This document shows, piece after piece, positions 1 through 8,026 of a stretch of 59,146 nt of DNA (its first letter is position 1; every line of letters begins with the position of its first letter). A model generated the notes under the pieces. That model saw nothing but the letters and a program-made list of their open reading frames with translations, was not told where the DNA came from and did not search any database. This DNA comes from Candidatus Zixiibacteriota bacterium. Lineage in GTDB: Bacteria; Zixibacteria; MSB-5A5; UBA10806; 4484-95. The stretch lies in contig JAAEQD010000047.1 of NCBI GenBank assembly GCA_024231855.1, positions 1 to 59,146 on the forward strand, written 5' to 3'. A program made the position numbers and the translations under genes.

Positions 1-686
1 GGATTTTTCTCCTTCTCACGGCGGCACACTTCCGAGGCTGACTGGCTGCGATGGTGACCGTCGGCGATATACATGCAGGGCAGCTTACCGAAAGCATCGG
101 TAATCCCGGCAATCATATCGGTATCATCGATAACCCAAAATTCGTGACGGATTCCGTCATCAGCGACAAAATCCGCGTTGGGGGTTTTGGCTGTGATCGT
201 ATTAAACAGCTGCCTGATATTCGAATCGGCTCTAAACGTGGTAAATACCGGCCCGACTTGTGCCCGCAGAAAGGTTATGTGATTGGCCCGGTCGCTCACT
301 TTTTCCGGACGAGTATGTTCATGCTTTTTGATCAGGCCGTTATCGTACTCCTCTACCGATACCAATGCTGCCAGGCCATGCTGACTTTTACCATCCATCG
401 TCAGGCGATACAGGTAGAAACATGGTTTGTCGTCGCGAATCATTATACCGTCATCGGCCAGGCGGGAAAGATTATCTTTACCTCGTTGATAAACTTCCTC
501 GCTATAAGAATCAACGTTGTCATCGAATTCCAACTCGGCTTTATTTACGCGTAAAAACGAATTTGGATTATGCTGCGCCATCTCTCTGGCTTCCCGCGCG
601 CTTAAAACATCATAAGGCGGCGAGGCCACCTCTTTGGCGTGTTCGGGTTTCGGTCTCAAACCTTTAAAAGGCTTCACCGTTGACAT
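1..686 (-). CDS. DUF1015 family protein, N-terminal part (runs off left edge)
   Basis: A minus-strand reading frame opens with ATG at 684-686 behind a clear GGAGGT ribosome binding site (691-696) and stays open to the left edge, about 228 codons. The translation begins MSTVKPFKGLRPKPEHAKEV and contains VASPPYDVL, HEHTRPEK and YIADGHHRSQSA, which I recognise as the DUF1015 family. Family members are usually a little over 400 residues and often lie beside serA, so roughly half the gene is present. Its biochemical function is unknown. Plus-strand frames over this stretch are shadows. The family call is from conserved N-terminal and HxxxxE/GHHR-type motifs seen by eye. Confidence 0.85.
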   Translation of the reverse strand, partial: MSTVKPFKGLRPKPEHAKEVASPPYDVLSAREAREMAQHNPNSFLRVNKAELEFDDNVDSYSEEVYQRGKDNLSRLADDGIMIRDDKPCFYLYRLTMDGKSQHGLAALVSVEEYDNGLIKKHEHTRPEKVSDRANHITFLRAQVGPVFTTFRADSNIRQLFNTITAKTPNADFVADDGIRHEFWVIDDTDMIAGITDAFGKLPCMYIADGHHRSQSASEVCRREKEKN

Positions 687-1010
687 TTGAACCTCCGTTG
701 TATTTACAGCCCCATATTCTCTGAACTAAGCTGATTATAATAATAAATCTACGCCAAAATCCAAGCAGATTTATTCGGGTTTTGCCTAAATTTTCTAATT
801 ATTATTAAAATATAGATAAAAATGCTTGTAAGATTGGGCTACGGGCAAATCTGTTATTTACGAATAGCTGTAATTCATTATATATCAGGCTATTATGCGG
901 TATTTAATATTGCAACCAGAAAGCCCATTCAATGAAAGGGATAAGGACAAGAGAGAGATACTAAAAGCCCCCGGCTTTCCAGTCGGGGGCCTTATCTACT
1001 CAAAATTAAG
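687..1010. other. intergenic region between two minus-strand genes
   Basis: AT-rich, with no convincing gene on either strand. It should hold the promoter of the DUF1015 gene (a TATAAT-like minus-strand hexamer lies near 733-738, but I see no -35 at good spacing) and it contains the terminator of the propeller gene at 963-990. Nothing else is evident. Confidence 0.5.
963..990 (-). terminator. rho-independent terminator of the propeller gene
   Basis: A ten-pair stem (GCCCCCGGCT at 967-976, loop TTCC, AGTCGGGGGC at 981-990, one G-T pair) is followed on the minus strand by TTTT (963-966), 21 bases past the stop of the gene at 1011-2486. The core CCCCGRCT-TTCC-AGTCGGGG recurs three times near 15.4 kb. 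Confidence 0.8.
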
Positions 1011-2486
1011 TTACTTTACAAGCGTCATTGACTCAATAACAGAAAAATCGCCGGTGTGAATCATATAAAAATAAATACCTGATGTTACGTTTTCGGCATT
1101 CCATACCAATTGATGATTACCAGCCGGCCGCGCGCAATCCTGAAGTGTCGTTACTTTGCGGCCCAGTATATCATAAATTGATACAACCACGTGAGATTGC
1201 CTGGACAGATTATAATCGATTATCGTAGAACTATTGAAAGGATTAGGATAGTTCACGCAGAAATCGTAACCGGTTGGATAAGCGTTGTTCGGATCGGGCA
1301 CAGTACTCTGATTTTCGCCCTCAAGTAATAGAAGATATATATCGGAACCCCATTCACTGAATGAATTTGTTGAACCCACGACAATATAATTACCTTCACT
1401 ATTTTGCTTAATGCAAAACGCCTGGTCGAAATCGTAACCGCCGTATGTGTTTGCCCAAATCAAATCTCCTTCGGAATTCGTTTTTAATACGTAACAATCA
1501 TAAGATTCGATTATATCGCCATTACCACGATAGCCGGCAATTATAAATCCATCATCGGATGTTTGGGCAACACTGAGCGCTCGTTCAGCGTTATTGTCAC
1601 CAAATGTGCGGGTCCAGATGGTATCGCCCAGGGCATCGGTTCTAACCAGGTAAATATCACCCCACGCCACATCGAACGAAAGTGTTGATCCGGCGATTAT
1701 ATATCCGTCATCGGATGTCTGCCGAATCGAATAGGCCAGGTCATCATCTACACCGCCATAAGTATTAGTCCATATCTCTTCACCGGTGGAATCAAGTTTT
1801 ACTACGTAAAAATCACAATGGCCTGCTCCATATGATTGCGTCCAACCCGTTAGAATATATCCTTCATCTGACGTCTGTTGAATACTGTAGGCTTCCTCGG
1901 CAAGGAAACCGTTGTTTTGATACTCCCAGATCGGATTTCCCGCAGGGTCGGTTTTTACGATTAACATATCAATTCGTCCCAGTCCAAGCGGGACTGTCCA
2001 GCCGGCCAATATATAGCCGCCGTCGGAAGTTTGCCCAACCGAATGAGCTTGCTCATCTAATATATCTCCGTATGTTCGAGTCCAGAGGGAATCACCGTTT
2101 GAATCCGTTTTGATAAGATAAAAATCCCGGCCTGATTCACCTGACATATCAGTGTAGCCGCCGATTATGTAGCCGCCATCATGAGTTTGTTGAATTGAGC
2201 GCCCGGCCTCGAAACTGTCAGTCTGACCGTATTTATGGGTCCACTGACTGTCTCCGGACTCATCTGTTTTTACCAGGAAAACATCATAACAATAGGGGAT
2301 AACCGGTCCGCCTGACATACCGGCAATGATATATCCGCCATCGATTGTCTGATCAATAGCATAGGCAATATCATCAAGATTAGTTCCCAGCACCCTGGTC
2401 CATACTGTGTCGCCCGGATCAGCGATTACCGTTGACCACATAAGCAGGCATAAAATTATTGCCCGGATTATTGTTCTTGTTCTCAT
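1011..2486 (-). CDS. secreted seven-repeat beta-propeller protein with C-terminal sorting domain
   Basis: 491 residues. A signal peptide (residues 1-22, ending TVIA-DPGD) is followed by seven tandem repeats of about 50 residues, each with a core like AYSIxQTSDGGYIIAGxT and an outer strand like DxYLVKTDxxGDxxWTRTYG. The count fits one seven-bladed propeller. Residues about 415-491 carry NYPNPFNSST and end in SGIYFY...MTLVK, the FlgD-Ig/type IX sorting-domain style of FCB bacteria, so the protein is probably exported and then secreted or surface-anchored. The start is ATG with AGGAAGAG upstream. Transcription ends at the hairpin at 963-990. Substrate or partner unknown. Confidence 0.8.
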   Translation of the reverse strand: MRTRTIIRAIILCLLMWSTVIADPGDTVWTRVLGTNLDDIAYAIDQTIDGGYIIAGMSGGPVIPYCYDVFLVKTDESGDSQWTHKYGQTDSFEAGRSIQQTHDGGYIIGGYTDMSGESGRDFYLIKTDSNGDSLWTRTYGDILDEQAHSVGQTSDGGYILAGWTVPLGLGRIDMLIVKTDPAGNPIWEYQNNGFLAEEAYSIQQTSDEGYILTGWTQSYGAGHCDFYVVKLDSTGEEIWTNTYGGVDDDLAYSIRQTSDDGYIIAGSTLSFDVAWGDIYLVRTDALGDTIWTRTFGDNNAERALSVAQTSDDGFIIAGYRGNGDIIESYDCYVLKTNSEGDLIWANTYGGYDFDQAFCIKQNSEGNYIVVGSTNSFSEWGSDIYLLLLEGENQSTVPDPNNAYPTGYDFCVNYPNPFNSSTIIDYNLSRQSHVVVSIYDILGRKVTTLQDCARPAGNHQLVWNAENVTSGIYFYMIHTGDFSVIESMTLVK

Positions 2487-2643
2487 CGCTCTTCCTTTCT
2501 TTGATAGTTTAAGTGATACTACTTAATTTACTCAAAGAAGTTTGTCGGATTCCCCTGGATTGCGTAGTAAATATATAACCTGAGAGAAAAACAGGGTATA
2601 CTCAATTTTCGTATATGGGTACTCTATTTTGAATTGGAATGAA

Positions 2644-4293
2644 TTAATTAAGTGAGTCTAGAAAAGCGAATATATCGTCTTCGGCTTCAAGCATTAATTT
2701 TTTGCGAAGTCTATAGCGATGGTTTTCAATCGTTCTTTTAGATGTGAATAAAACCTTGGATATATTTGTCGTGGATAATTGTAATTTTATCAGCATGCAT
2801 ATTTTCATTTCCTGGTTGGTCAGAGTCGGGTATTTATCATTGAGCTTAGCCTGAAAGCCCGGATACAGTTTCTCGAATTGATCTTTAAATTGCCGCCACT
2901 CCCGGTGGATATTGAACATACTCTTGAAATCTAAAGCCCTCTTTAAGTCGAATTTCGTTTTATGTTTGATGCCTTTTAAGCCAGATAACTCACGTTCAAG
3001 TTTCGCGATTGTTTCATTCCTCTGCGCCAGGTTTTCGGCCATCATAACCGTCTCTTTATTCAAATAATAAAGTTTCTGCTGAAGTTGCCTTTTCTCCTGT
3101 TCTTTTTTTTGGATTTCGACTTGAACCTGAAATTCTATGACTTTTCCGCTTAATTTTTCATTAAAGATATTATCTTTTGTTTGTGAAACAAGATTGCTAT
3201 AGTAAAGAGCCTTCTTGTAGTTTTTGCGCCTCGAGTAAAGCTCGGACATGGTCGTGTAAATACTGATTAGTTCATGGTTTAGATCGAATTTTTTTACGAT
3301 AGTTAAAGCCTTTTTCAAGTATTTTAAGGCTTTTATCGTTTGGCCTTTATAAGTATAACTGGAGCCGATGTTTGATAATATTATCGCTTCTATATGTTTA
3401 TTTCTTAAGACCATTTTATATGTATACGCTTCCTTAAAATACTTTAATGATTCATCATATTTCTTTTGCTTCTCATAAATAACGCCAATATTATTTAAAG
3501 ACAACACCGCTTCATGGTATGCTTTTTTATTCTGTCTTATTCTCAATGCCTTTTTATGGTATTCAAGGGCTTTGCCGAATTTTCCCAGATCTCCATAATC
3601 AACCCCAATGTTGTTATAGTATTTGGCAATCGTAATATCACCCTGAATACTCTCGCCATTTATCAAAGCTTTTTTATGATACTTAAGAGCGTTCTCCAAA
3701 TCGCCAAGTTCGGAATATATATTGCCGAAATATGAAAACACCGTCGCTGTATTTTCTTTGTCGTTTAATTTGGCAAGTAATCGTGACGCGTCAGAAAGGT
3801 ATTCCAACGCTTTCTCATAATTAGCCAATTTCGCGCAGGTTCTGCCTAAGCTCATTAATAGTAGCGAAGATAATTTTCTGGACGAGTATTTTTCGCTTAA
3901 CGATGATGCTTGTTGATAATAATCAAGGGCGTCGGGGAATTTGCAGGCACACTCTAAGGTTGTGCCTAAGTCATATAAACAAGTGACTAATTCCTCATTA
4001 GCTTTTATATGTCTGTAAGTAATAGCTGCCGATAGAAGGAGTTCGCTTGCTTTGCGATAATTGCCCAATTTATTATGGGCGTTTCCCGCATTGTGAAAGG
4101 CTTTGGCTTTATAAATCTTATAATTGGATTTAGCGGCATATTCGATTGCAATCTTGGCATATCTTATACATTTCCTGGGTTTGATTTCCAGTAATATGTC
4201 GGACAACCCAATCAAAGTTTCAAGTTTCATCTTGCCTGAAGATCTAACCAATTTCTTTTCAAGATCTGCGATTGTATCTGTTTTTAACTCCAA
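2644..4293 (-). CDS. TPR-repeat regulator with LuxR-type C-terminal HTH
   Basis: 549 residues with no signal peptide or membrane segment. Residues about 40-390 are a run of tetratricopeptide repeats of the Rapsyn/PilF type (for example ALEYHKKALRI, NNIGVIYEKQKKYDESLKYF). A charged coiled coil rich in Gln/Glu/Lys follows (about 385-440). A LuxR/GerE-like helix-turn-helix sits at the C-terminus (LTNQEMKICMLIKLQLST, then ISKVLFTSKRTIENHRYRLR). This architecture is common in Bacteroidetes-like lineages, where TPRs sense a peptide or partner. There is no receiver or kinase domain. The start is TTG at 4291-4293 behind GAAGGAAA; the target is unknown. Confidence 0.8.
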   Translation of the reverse strand: MELKTDTIADLEKKLVRSSGKMKLETLIGLSDILLEIKPRKCIRYAKIAIEYAAKSNYKIYKAKAFHNAGNAHNKLGNYRKASELLLSAAITYRHIKANEELVTCLYDLGTTLECACKFPDALDYYQQASSLSEKYSSRKLSSLLLMSLGRTCAKLANYEKALEYLSDASRLLAKLNDKENTATVFSYFGNIYSELGDLENALKYHKKALINGESIQGDITIAKYYNNIGVDYGDLGKFGKALEYHKKALRIRQNKKAYHEAVLSLNNIGVIYEKQKKYDESLKYFKEAYTYKMVLRNKHIEAIILSNIGSSYTYKGQTIKALKYLKKALTIVKKFDLNHELISIYTTMSELYSRRKNYKKALYYSNLVSQTKDNIFNEKLSGKVIEFQVQVEIQKKEQEKRQLQQKLYYLNKETVMMAENLAQRNETIAKLERELSGLKGIKHKTKFDLKRALDFKSMFNIHREWRQFKDQFEKLYPGFQAKLNDKYPTLTNQEMKICMLIKLQLSTTNISKVLFTSKRTIENHRYRLRKKLMLEAEDDIFAFLDSLN

Positions 4294-4476
4294 AACGTGC
4301 TTTCCTTCGTCTGATTATTATTTCCTATTTCTTATCTATTTGATTTATGAGTTATTTTCAAGGAAATTTCAATACATGAGATTGTTATCTTGCGGATTTT
4401 GGGTCGAATCGATATTCGGGTGTTTAAAAGATAACTAAAAGGGATGGGATCGATTTTCCACCCTTTACTTGTTTGC

Positions 4477-4505
4477 TTGACTATTACAACCGGCCGGCAT
4501 AAATT
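4477..4505 (+). promoter_or_regulatory. sigma70-like promoter of the MFS gene, possibly leaderless
   Basis: TTGACT (4477-4482), a 17-base spacer and TAAATT (4500-4505) precede the ATG at 4518 by only 12 bases. Transcription would start about 4511-4513, leaving no room for a Shine-Dalgarno sequence. Inferred from hexamers only. Confidence 0.45.
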
Positions 4506-4517
4506 CAGGCTTCATAT

Positions 4518-5678
4518 ATGAACGACTTAAGCAAACCTGACAGCCGCTCGATGTATCGTTTCCTGATGTTGCTTACTATTGGTTCCACTTTGGGCTTACA
4601 GGCCTGGCGCACGCTTTTTGATAATTTCTCGGTAAAGGTTGTCGGTCTGGACGGCGGACATATCGGAGTGATCCAATCGGTTCGCGAAATTCCCGGCTTC
4701 TTAGCCCTTCTGGTGATTTTTATCATGTTACTGATTAAAGAACATCGAATATCGTCATTATCGATATTGACTTTGGGAGTCGGCGTTGGCATAACCGGCT
4801 TATTCCCATCATATTTCGGATTGATCGGTACCACGGTCGTCATGAGCCTGGGATTTCATTATTATGAAACGACTTTTCAATCGCTGACTCTTCAATACTT
4901 CGATAAAAAAACATCGCCGCTTGTCTTTGGCCGCTTGCGCAGCGTCGCGGCAGCATCAAATATCGCCGTGGGAGCCTTGATATTTTTACTGACGGCTTAT
5001 CTTACGTTTACCCAGATGTATCTGTTTATCGGAGGGCTGATTCTCCTGATAGGTATTTGGAGTTACAGCCGGAATCCGGCCGATCCGGATATTGTCTCCC
5101 AGCGCAAACGAATGATTTTACGCAAGCATTACTGGCTATACTATTTCCTGACCTTCATGGCCGGCGCCCGAAGACAAATATTCGTCGCCTTTGCCGTTTT
5201 TCTATTGGTGAAGAAGTTTGAGTTCAGCGTTCAGGAGATTACAGCATTATTTGTGATCAACAATGTCATTAATTACTTTCTCGCTCCGTTTATCGGCAAG
5301 GCGATCGTCCGTTTCGGCGAACGCAAAGTCCTCTCCACCGAATACTTTTCGTTAATCTTTGTCTTCGTTGCCTATGCTGCAGTCGATTCCAAGATTATAG
5401 TCGCCGTGCTTTATATAATAGATCACGTCCTATTCAACTTCGCCATGGCGATTCGCACATTTTTCCAGAAAATCGGCGATCCCCGCGATATCGCGCCAAG
5501 CATGGCGGTCGGCTTCACGATAAACCATATTGGAGCGGTGATATTCCCCGTGATCGGCGGTATCCTGTGGATGATAGATTATCGTATTCCGTTTATAGCC
5601 GGCGCGATTTTTAGCCTGATATCGCTATTAGCTGTTCAGCTAATCACCGGCCAGGTGAAGCGAGCCGCCGACATATAA
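4518..5678 (+). CDS. MFS-type membrane transporter
   Basis: 386 residues forming about 11-12 hydrophobic segments in two halves, with a central cytoplasmic stretch rich in Arg/Lys (SQRKRMILRKHYW, about residue 195). Conserved major-facilitator style motifs are present, such as the loop after segment 2 and FGRLRSVAAASN in the first half. The substrate cannot be told from sequence. The gene stands alone on the plus strand between minus-strand genes. No good ribosome binding site precedes the ATG, and the promoter-like hexamers lie unusually close to it. The minus-strand frame at 4505-4843 is a shadow. A drug or sugar efflux role would be a guess. Confidence 0.75.
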   Translation: MNDLSKPDSRSMYRFLMLLTIGSTLGLQAWRTLFDNFSVKVVGLDGGHIGVIQSVREIPGFLALLVIFIMLLIKEHRISSLSILTLGVGVGITGLFPSYFGLIGTTVVMSLGFHYYETTFQSLTLQYFDKKTSPLVFGRLRSVAAASNIAVGALIFLLTAYLTFTQMYLFIGGLILLIGIWSYSRNPADPDIVSQRKRMILRKHYWLYYFLTFMAGARRQIFVAFAVFLLVKKFEFSVQEITALFVINNVINYFLAPFIGKAIVRFGERKVLSTEYFSLIFVFVAYAAVDSKIIVAVLYIIDHVLFNFAMAIRTFFQKIGDPRDIAPSMAVGFTINHIGAVIFPVIGGILWMIDYRIPFIAGAIFSLISLLAVQLITGQVKRAADI

Positions 5679-5824
5679 ATTAATATCTTTATTAATGATT
5701 CGCGTTTTTCTATTAATTCTTATTGACTTTATTGCCGGATGTGCTACTTTGTTATAAGTAGTTGTTGTTCATAAAGTAATGCCTATTTTAATAACTGTCA
5801 AAATTAATTTCCGAGGAGGTTTAA

Positions 5825-6745
5825 ATGAAACATAATTCTCATATCTATGTAGCTTATAAAGCGATTGATTTTCTCTATGAATCGTTGGAGAATCTGCACT
5901 ACGAAAGTGGAAATATTGCAAGTAAAAAAAGGAGAAAAGATATCAGGGAAAAAGGCAGGGACCTTGAACGATTACTGAAATTCCATAAAAACAGGGTACT
6001 GGAAGCGAGCTGGGCGCCGGATGGTATTTTGTTCGACATGGCGCAATATCATACTTTTAAGTTGTTTTCCAAAAAAGATTTTAAGGACGCAAAAAAATTC
6101 GGTAAGGAACCTCATGAAAAAGATGATCATACATATTATCGCGCCAAAGGAGGCGGGGGATTGGCATTTAAAATCGATCACTTGTCAAAAATCATAAGTG
6201 ATATAATCAAGTTGAGAAATTATAACGACAACTACTCATTGGAGCATATTATGTATATGTTCCTGCTTCTTTCACATTATGTTGTCGATGCTCACGTGCC
6301 TATGCATTGCGATATCAGAGATGATGTTCCTTCCGATAAAAAGCCTCAAGATGGCGTATACTATGAAAAGTTTAAATTGCATAATAAGATTGAAAAGGAA
6401 TGGGAAAAGGCTTGCACATATGTTGGTGTTCAGGAGGAAATACCGGGGATGGAGAATGCCGATAAAATAGCGATAAAAAACAATCTTATCGAGAAAGTTG
6501 AATTCGACGTTTCTAATGAGTTACACCGCAATGAAATAAAAACATATATATTCAAGCGCAAAAGCCTCATGAGAAGTGTTGTTAATATTTGCATAGATTC
6601 CAAGAATCGAAGCCTAATACTTGTTAAATCTAAAAATCCTGAAACTTACGATAAAACAATCTTTCCTGATATGACCAGAGAAATATTCAGCGCCGCGATT
6701 GGTAATCTGATATCGATCTGGGTCTGTATCTGGGCCGGCGAGTAG
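5825..6745 (+). CDS. zinc-dependent phospholipase C / S1-P1 nuclease-like protein
   Basis: 306 residues, mostly helical. The motif LLSHYVVDAHVPMHCD (around residues 148-163) matches the HxxxDxHxPxH zinc-binding signature of the phospholipase C/S1-P1 nuclease fold, and His residues near the N-terminus (NSHIYVAYKAIDFL) could be the remaining ligands. The start is ATG behind a textbook GAGGAGGT (5813-5820). Unlike most family members there is no signal peptide, so it may act in the cytoplasm or be a diverged non-catalytic relative. It stands alone and is convergent with the kinase-like gene downstream. The superfamily assignment is fairly firm; the substrate is unknown. Confidence 0.65.
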   Translation: MKHNSHIYVAYKAIDFLYESLENLHYESGNIASKKRRKDIREKGRDLERLLKFHKNRVLEASWAPDGILFDMAQYHTFKLFSKKDFKDAKKFGKEPHEKDDHTYYRAKGGGGLAFKIDHLSKIISDIIKLRNYNDNYSLEHIMYMFLLLSHYVVDAHVPMHCDIRDDVPSDKKPQDGVYYEKFKLHNKIEKEWEKACTYVGVQEEIPGMENADKIAIKNNLIEKVEFDVSNELHRNEIKTYIFKRKSLMRSVVNICIDSKNRSLILVKSKNPETYDKTIFPDMTREIFSAAIGNLISIWVCIWAGE

Positions 6746-6931
6746 CAAAAGCCGGGTAGGCGTCCGGTCGCCTAACTTAATATCCGGTCTGCTCGATGAG
6801 CGGATTATGGCAAGTTGCAGGTATAAAGGTGTACTTTCGGGCAAATTGATGACGTATGAGACCGGTATATAGGCGGCAATATTTACTTTATACATATAGT
6901 ATATTTTTAAATTATTAAATCCGGCGATAAT

Positions 6932-7861
6932 CTAGCCAGTTTTTAACCAGGTAGTCTCCTCTGATTCCTTGATATACCACCGTGAAATCATTTTTTCAAT
7001 ATTACCATGGGGGCCGCGTCGAAAAATCAATTCATGAGCCTTCCCTCGAATGAAAAGCGTGTCATCAGACCGAGGGCAAAGGAATTTCCTGACCGGGAAA
7101 AAACCATGAATTTCCAGTTCACCATTATCCTGGCCAACGATTCGGCACTCTTGACCCGACCTGATATCTCTATACGTACCTTCATAATCTGCCGTAGAAA
7201 TTGTATCGGCTATAAGCGGTATCGAGAGAAAACGCTTAATCTTGAGGTTATAATCGGGCCAATCCCCGGCTGAATTTTCGATGCTTATTTTCGACATGTC
7301 ATAATTCTTAAAAAGCTCATTTGAGATATCGCGAAATTCGCCGACGAATCGCATATATCCTTCATGTCCATACAGGTTCCTGTTTTGACCGTACTTAATT
7401 GTCCGGATGAAATTGTCTTTTTTGATCCTTGTTTTCTCTTCGCGTTGCTGGTAAATCTTGAGTAATGCTTTTCTGTAATCAGCCTGGTAGAAATAAACCA
7501 AGGAAGGATTTAATGGCCGAATTATCTCGGGAACCCGGTAGGCGTAATCCAGAATTATATCCCGATCCACATCCAACTCAAGAAGCACGCTCATTGTCCC
7601 CTGGAAAAGAGCGCTATCCATGATAATTATTTTTTCCGAAGCAAGTGTTTTCTTTACGAATACTTGCCAGTGTGTCAGGGTAGTGTCAATCCATTCTTGC
7701 GGGTCGGTTAAATACCATTCATGAATGGGATGAGGAATATGGAACTCATGGAAGAACCGCGCGTCATAACCGGTCAATAAATATTGCCTGTAGAGGAATT
7801 GGCAGGTGGAAGTTTTTCCTGAACCGCTTATACCCTCAACAAATATTACTCGTGATTTCAA
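6932..7861 (-). CDS. P-loop kinase-like protein with C-terminal beta domain
   Basis: 309 residues. A Walker A motif at the N-terminus (FVEGISGSGKTSTCQFLYRQ, about residues 7-26) and a Walker B/lid layout (KIIIMDSALF; YFYQADYRKALLKIYQQREE) resemble thymidylate/deoxynucleoside kinase-type P-loop kinases. Residues about 218-305 form a separate beta-rich domain (YEGTYRDIRSGQECRI... LFIRGKAHELIFRRG) resembling the small barrel found in DUF3471-like tails. The start appears to be TTG at 7859-7861 with a poor ribosome binding site, so it could lie slightly elsewhere. It is a single gene; the substrate is not identifiable. Confidence 0.6.
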   Translation of the reverse strand: MKSRVIFVEGISGSGKTSTCQFLYRQYLLTGYDARFFHEFHIPHPIHEWYLTDPQEWIDTTLTHWQVFVKKTLASEKIIIMDSALFQGTMSVLLELDVDRDIILDYAYRVPEIIRPLNPSLVYFYQADYRKALLKIYQQREEKTRIKKDNFIRTIKYGQNRNLYGHEGYMRFVGEFRDISNELFKNYDMSKISIENSAGDWPDYNLKIKRFLSIPLIADTISTADYEGTYRDIRSGQECRIVGQDNGELEIHGFFPVRKFLCPRSDDTLFIRGKAHELIFRRGPHGNIEKMISRWYIKESEETTWLKTG

Positions 7862-8026
7862 AAGAACCCGCGTTTTTATTGAATCTTAAGAAATATAATC
7901 TATACTTATACTATTATACAATGATTTGCTCAATCAGGTTACACTCATATTGACTCAACCTGACTTAAGTGGTTATCGTCAACCGTATCATATATCGCTA
8001 AAATATTCGATGTTATTCGGGCTAAT

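Noticed and set aside
51..667. Plus-strand ORFs at the left edge
   Set aside because: The minus strand encodes an edge-truncated DUF1015 protein with a good ribosome binding site; the plus frames are shadows.
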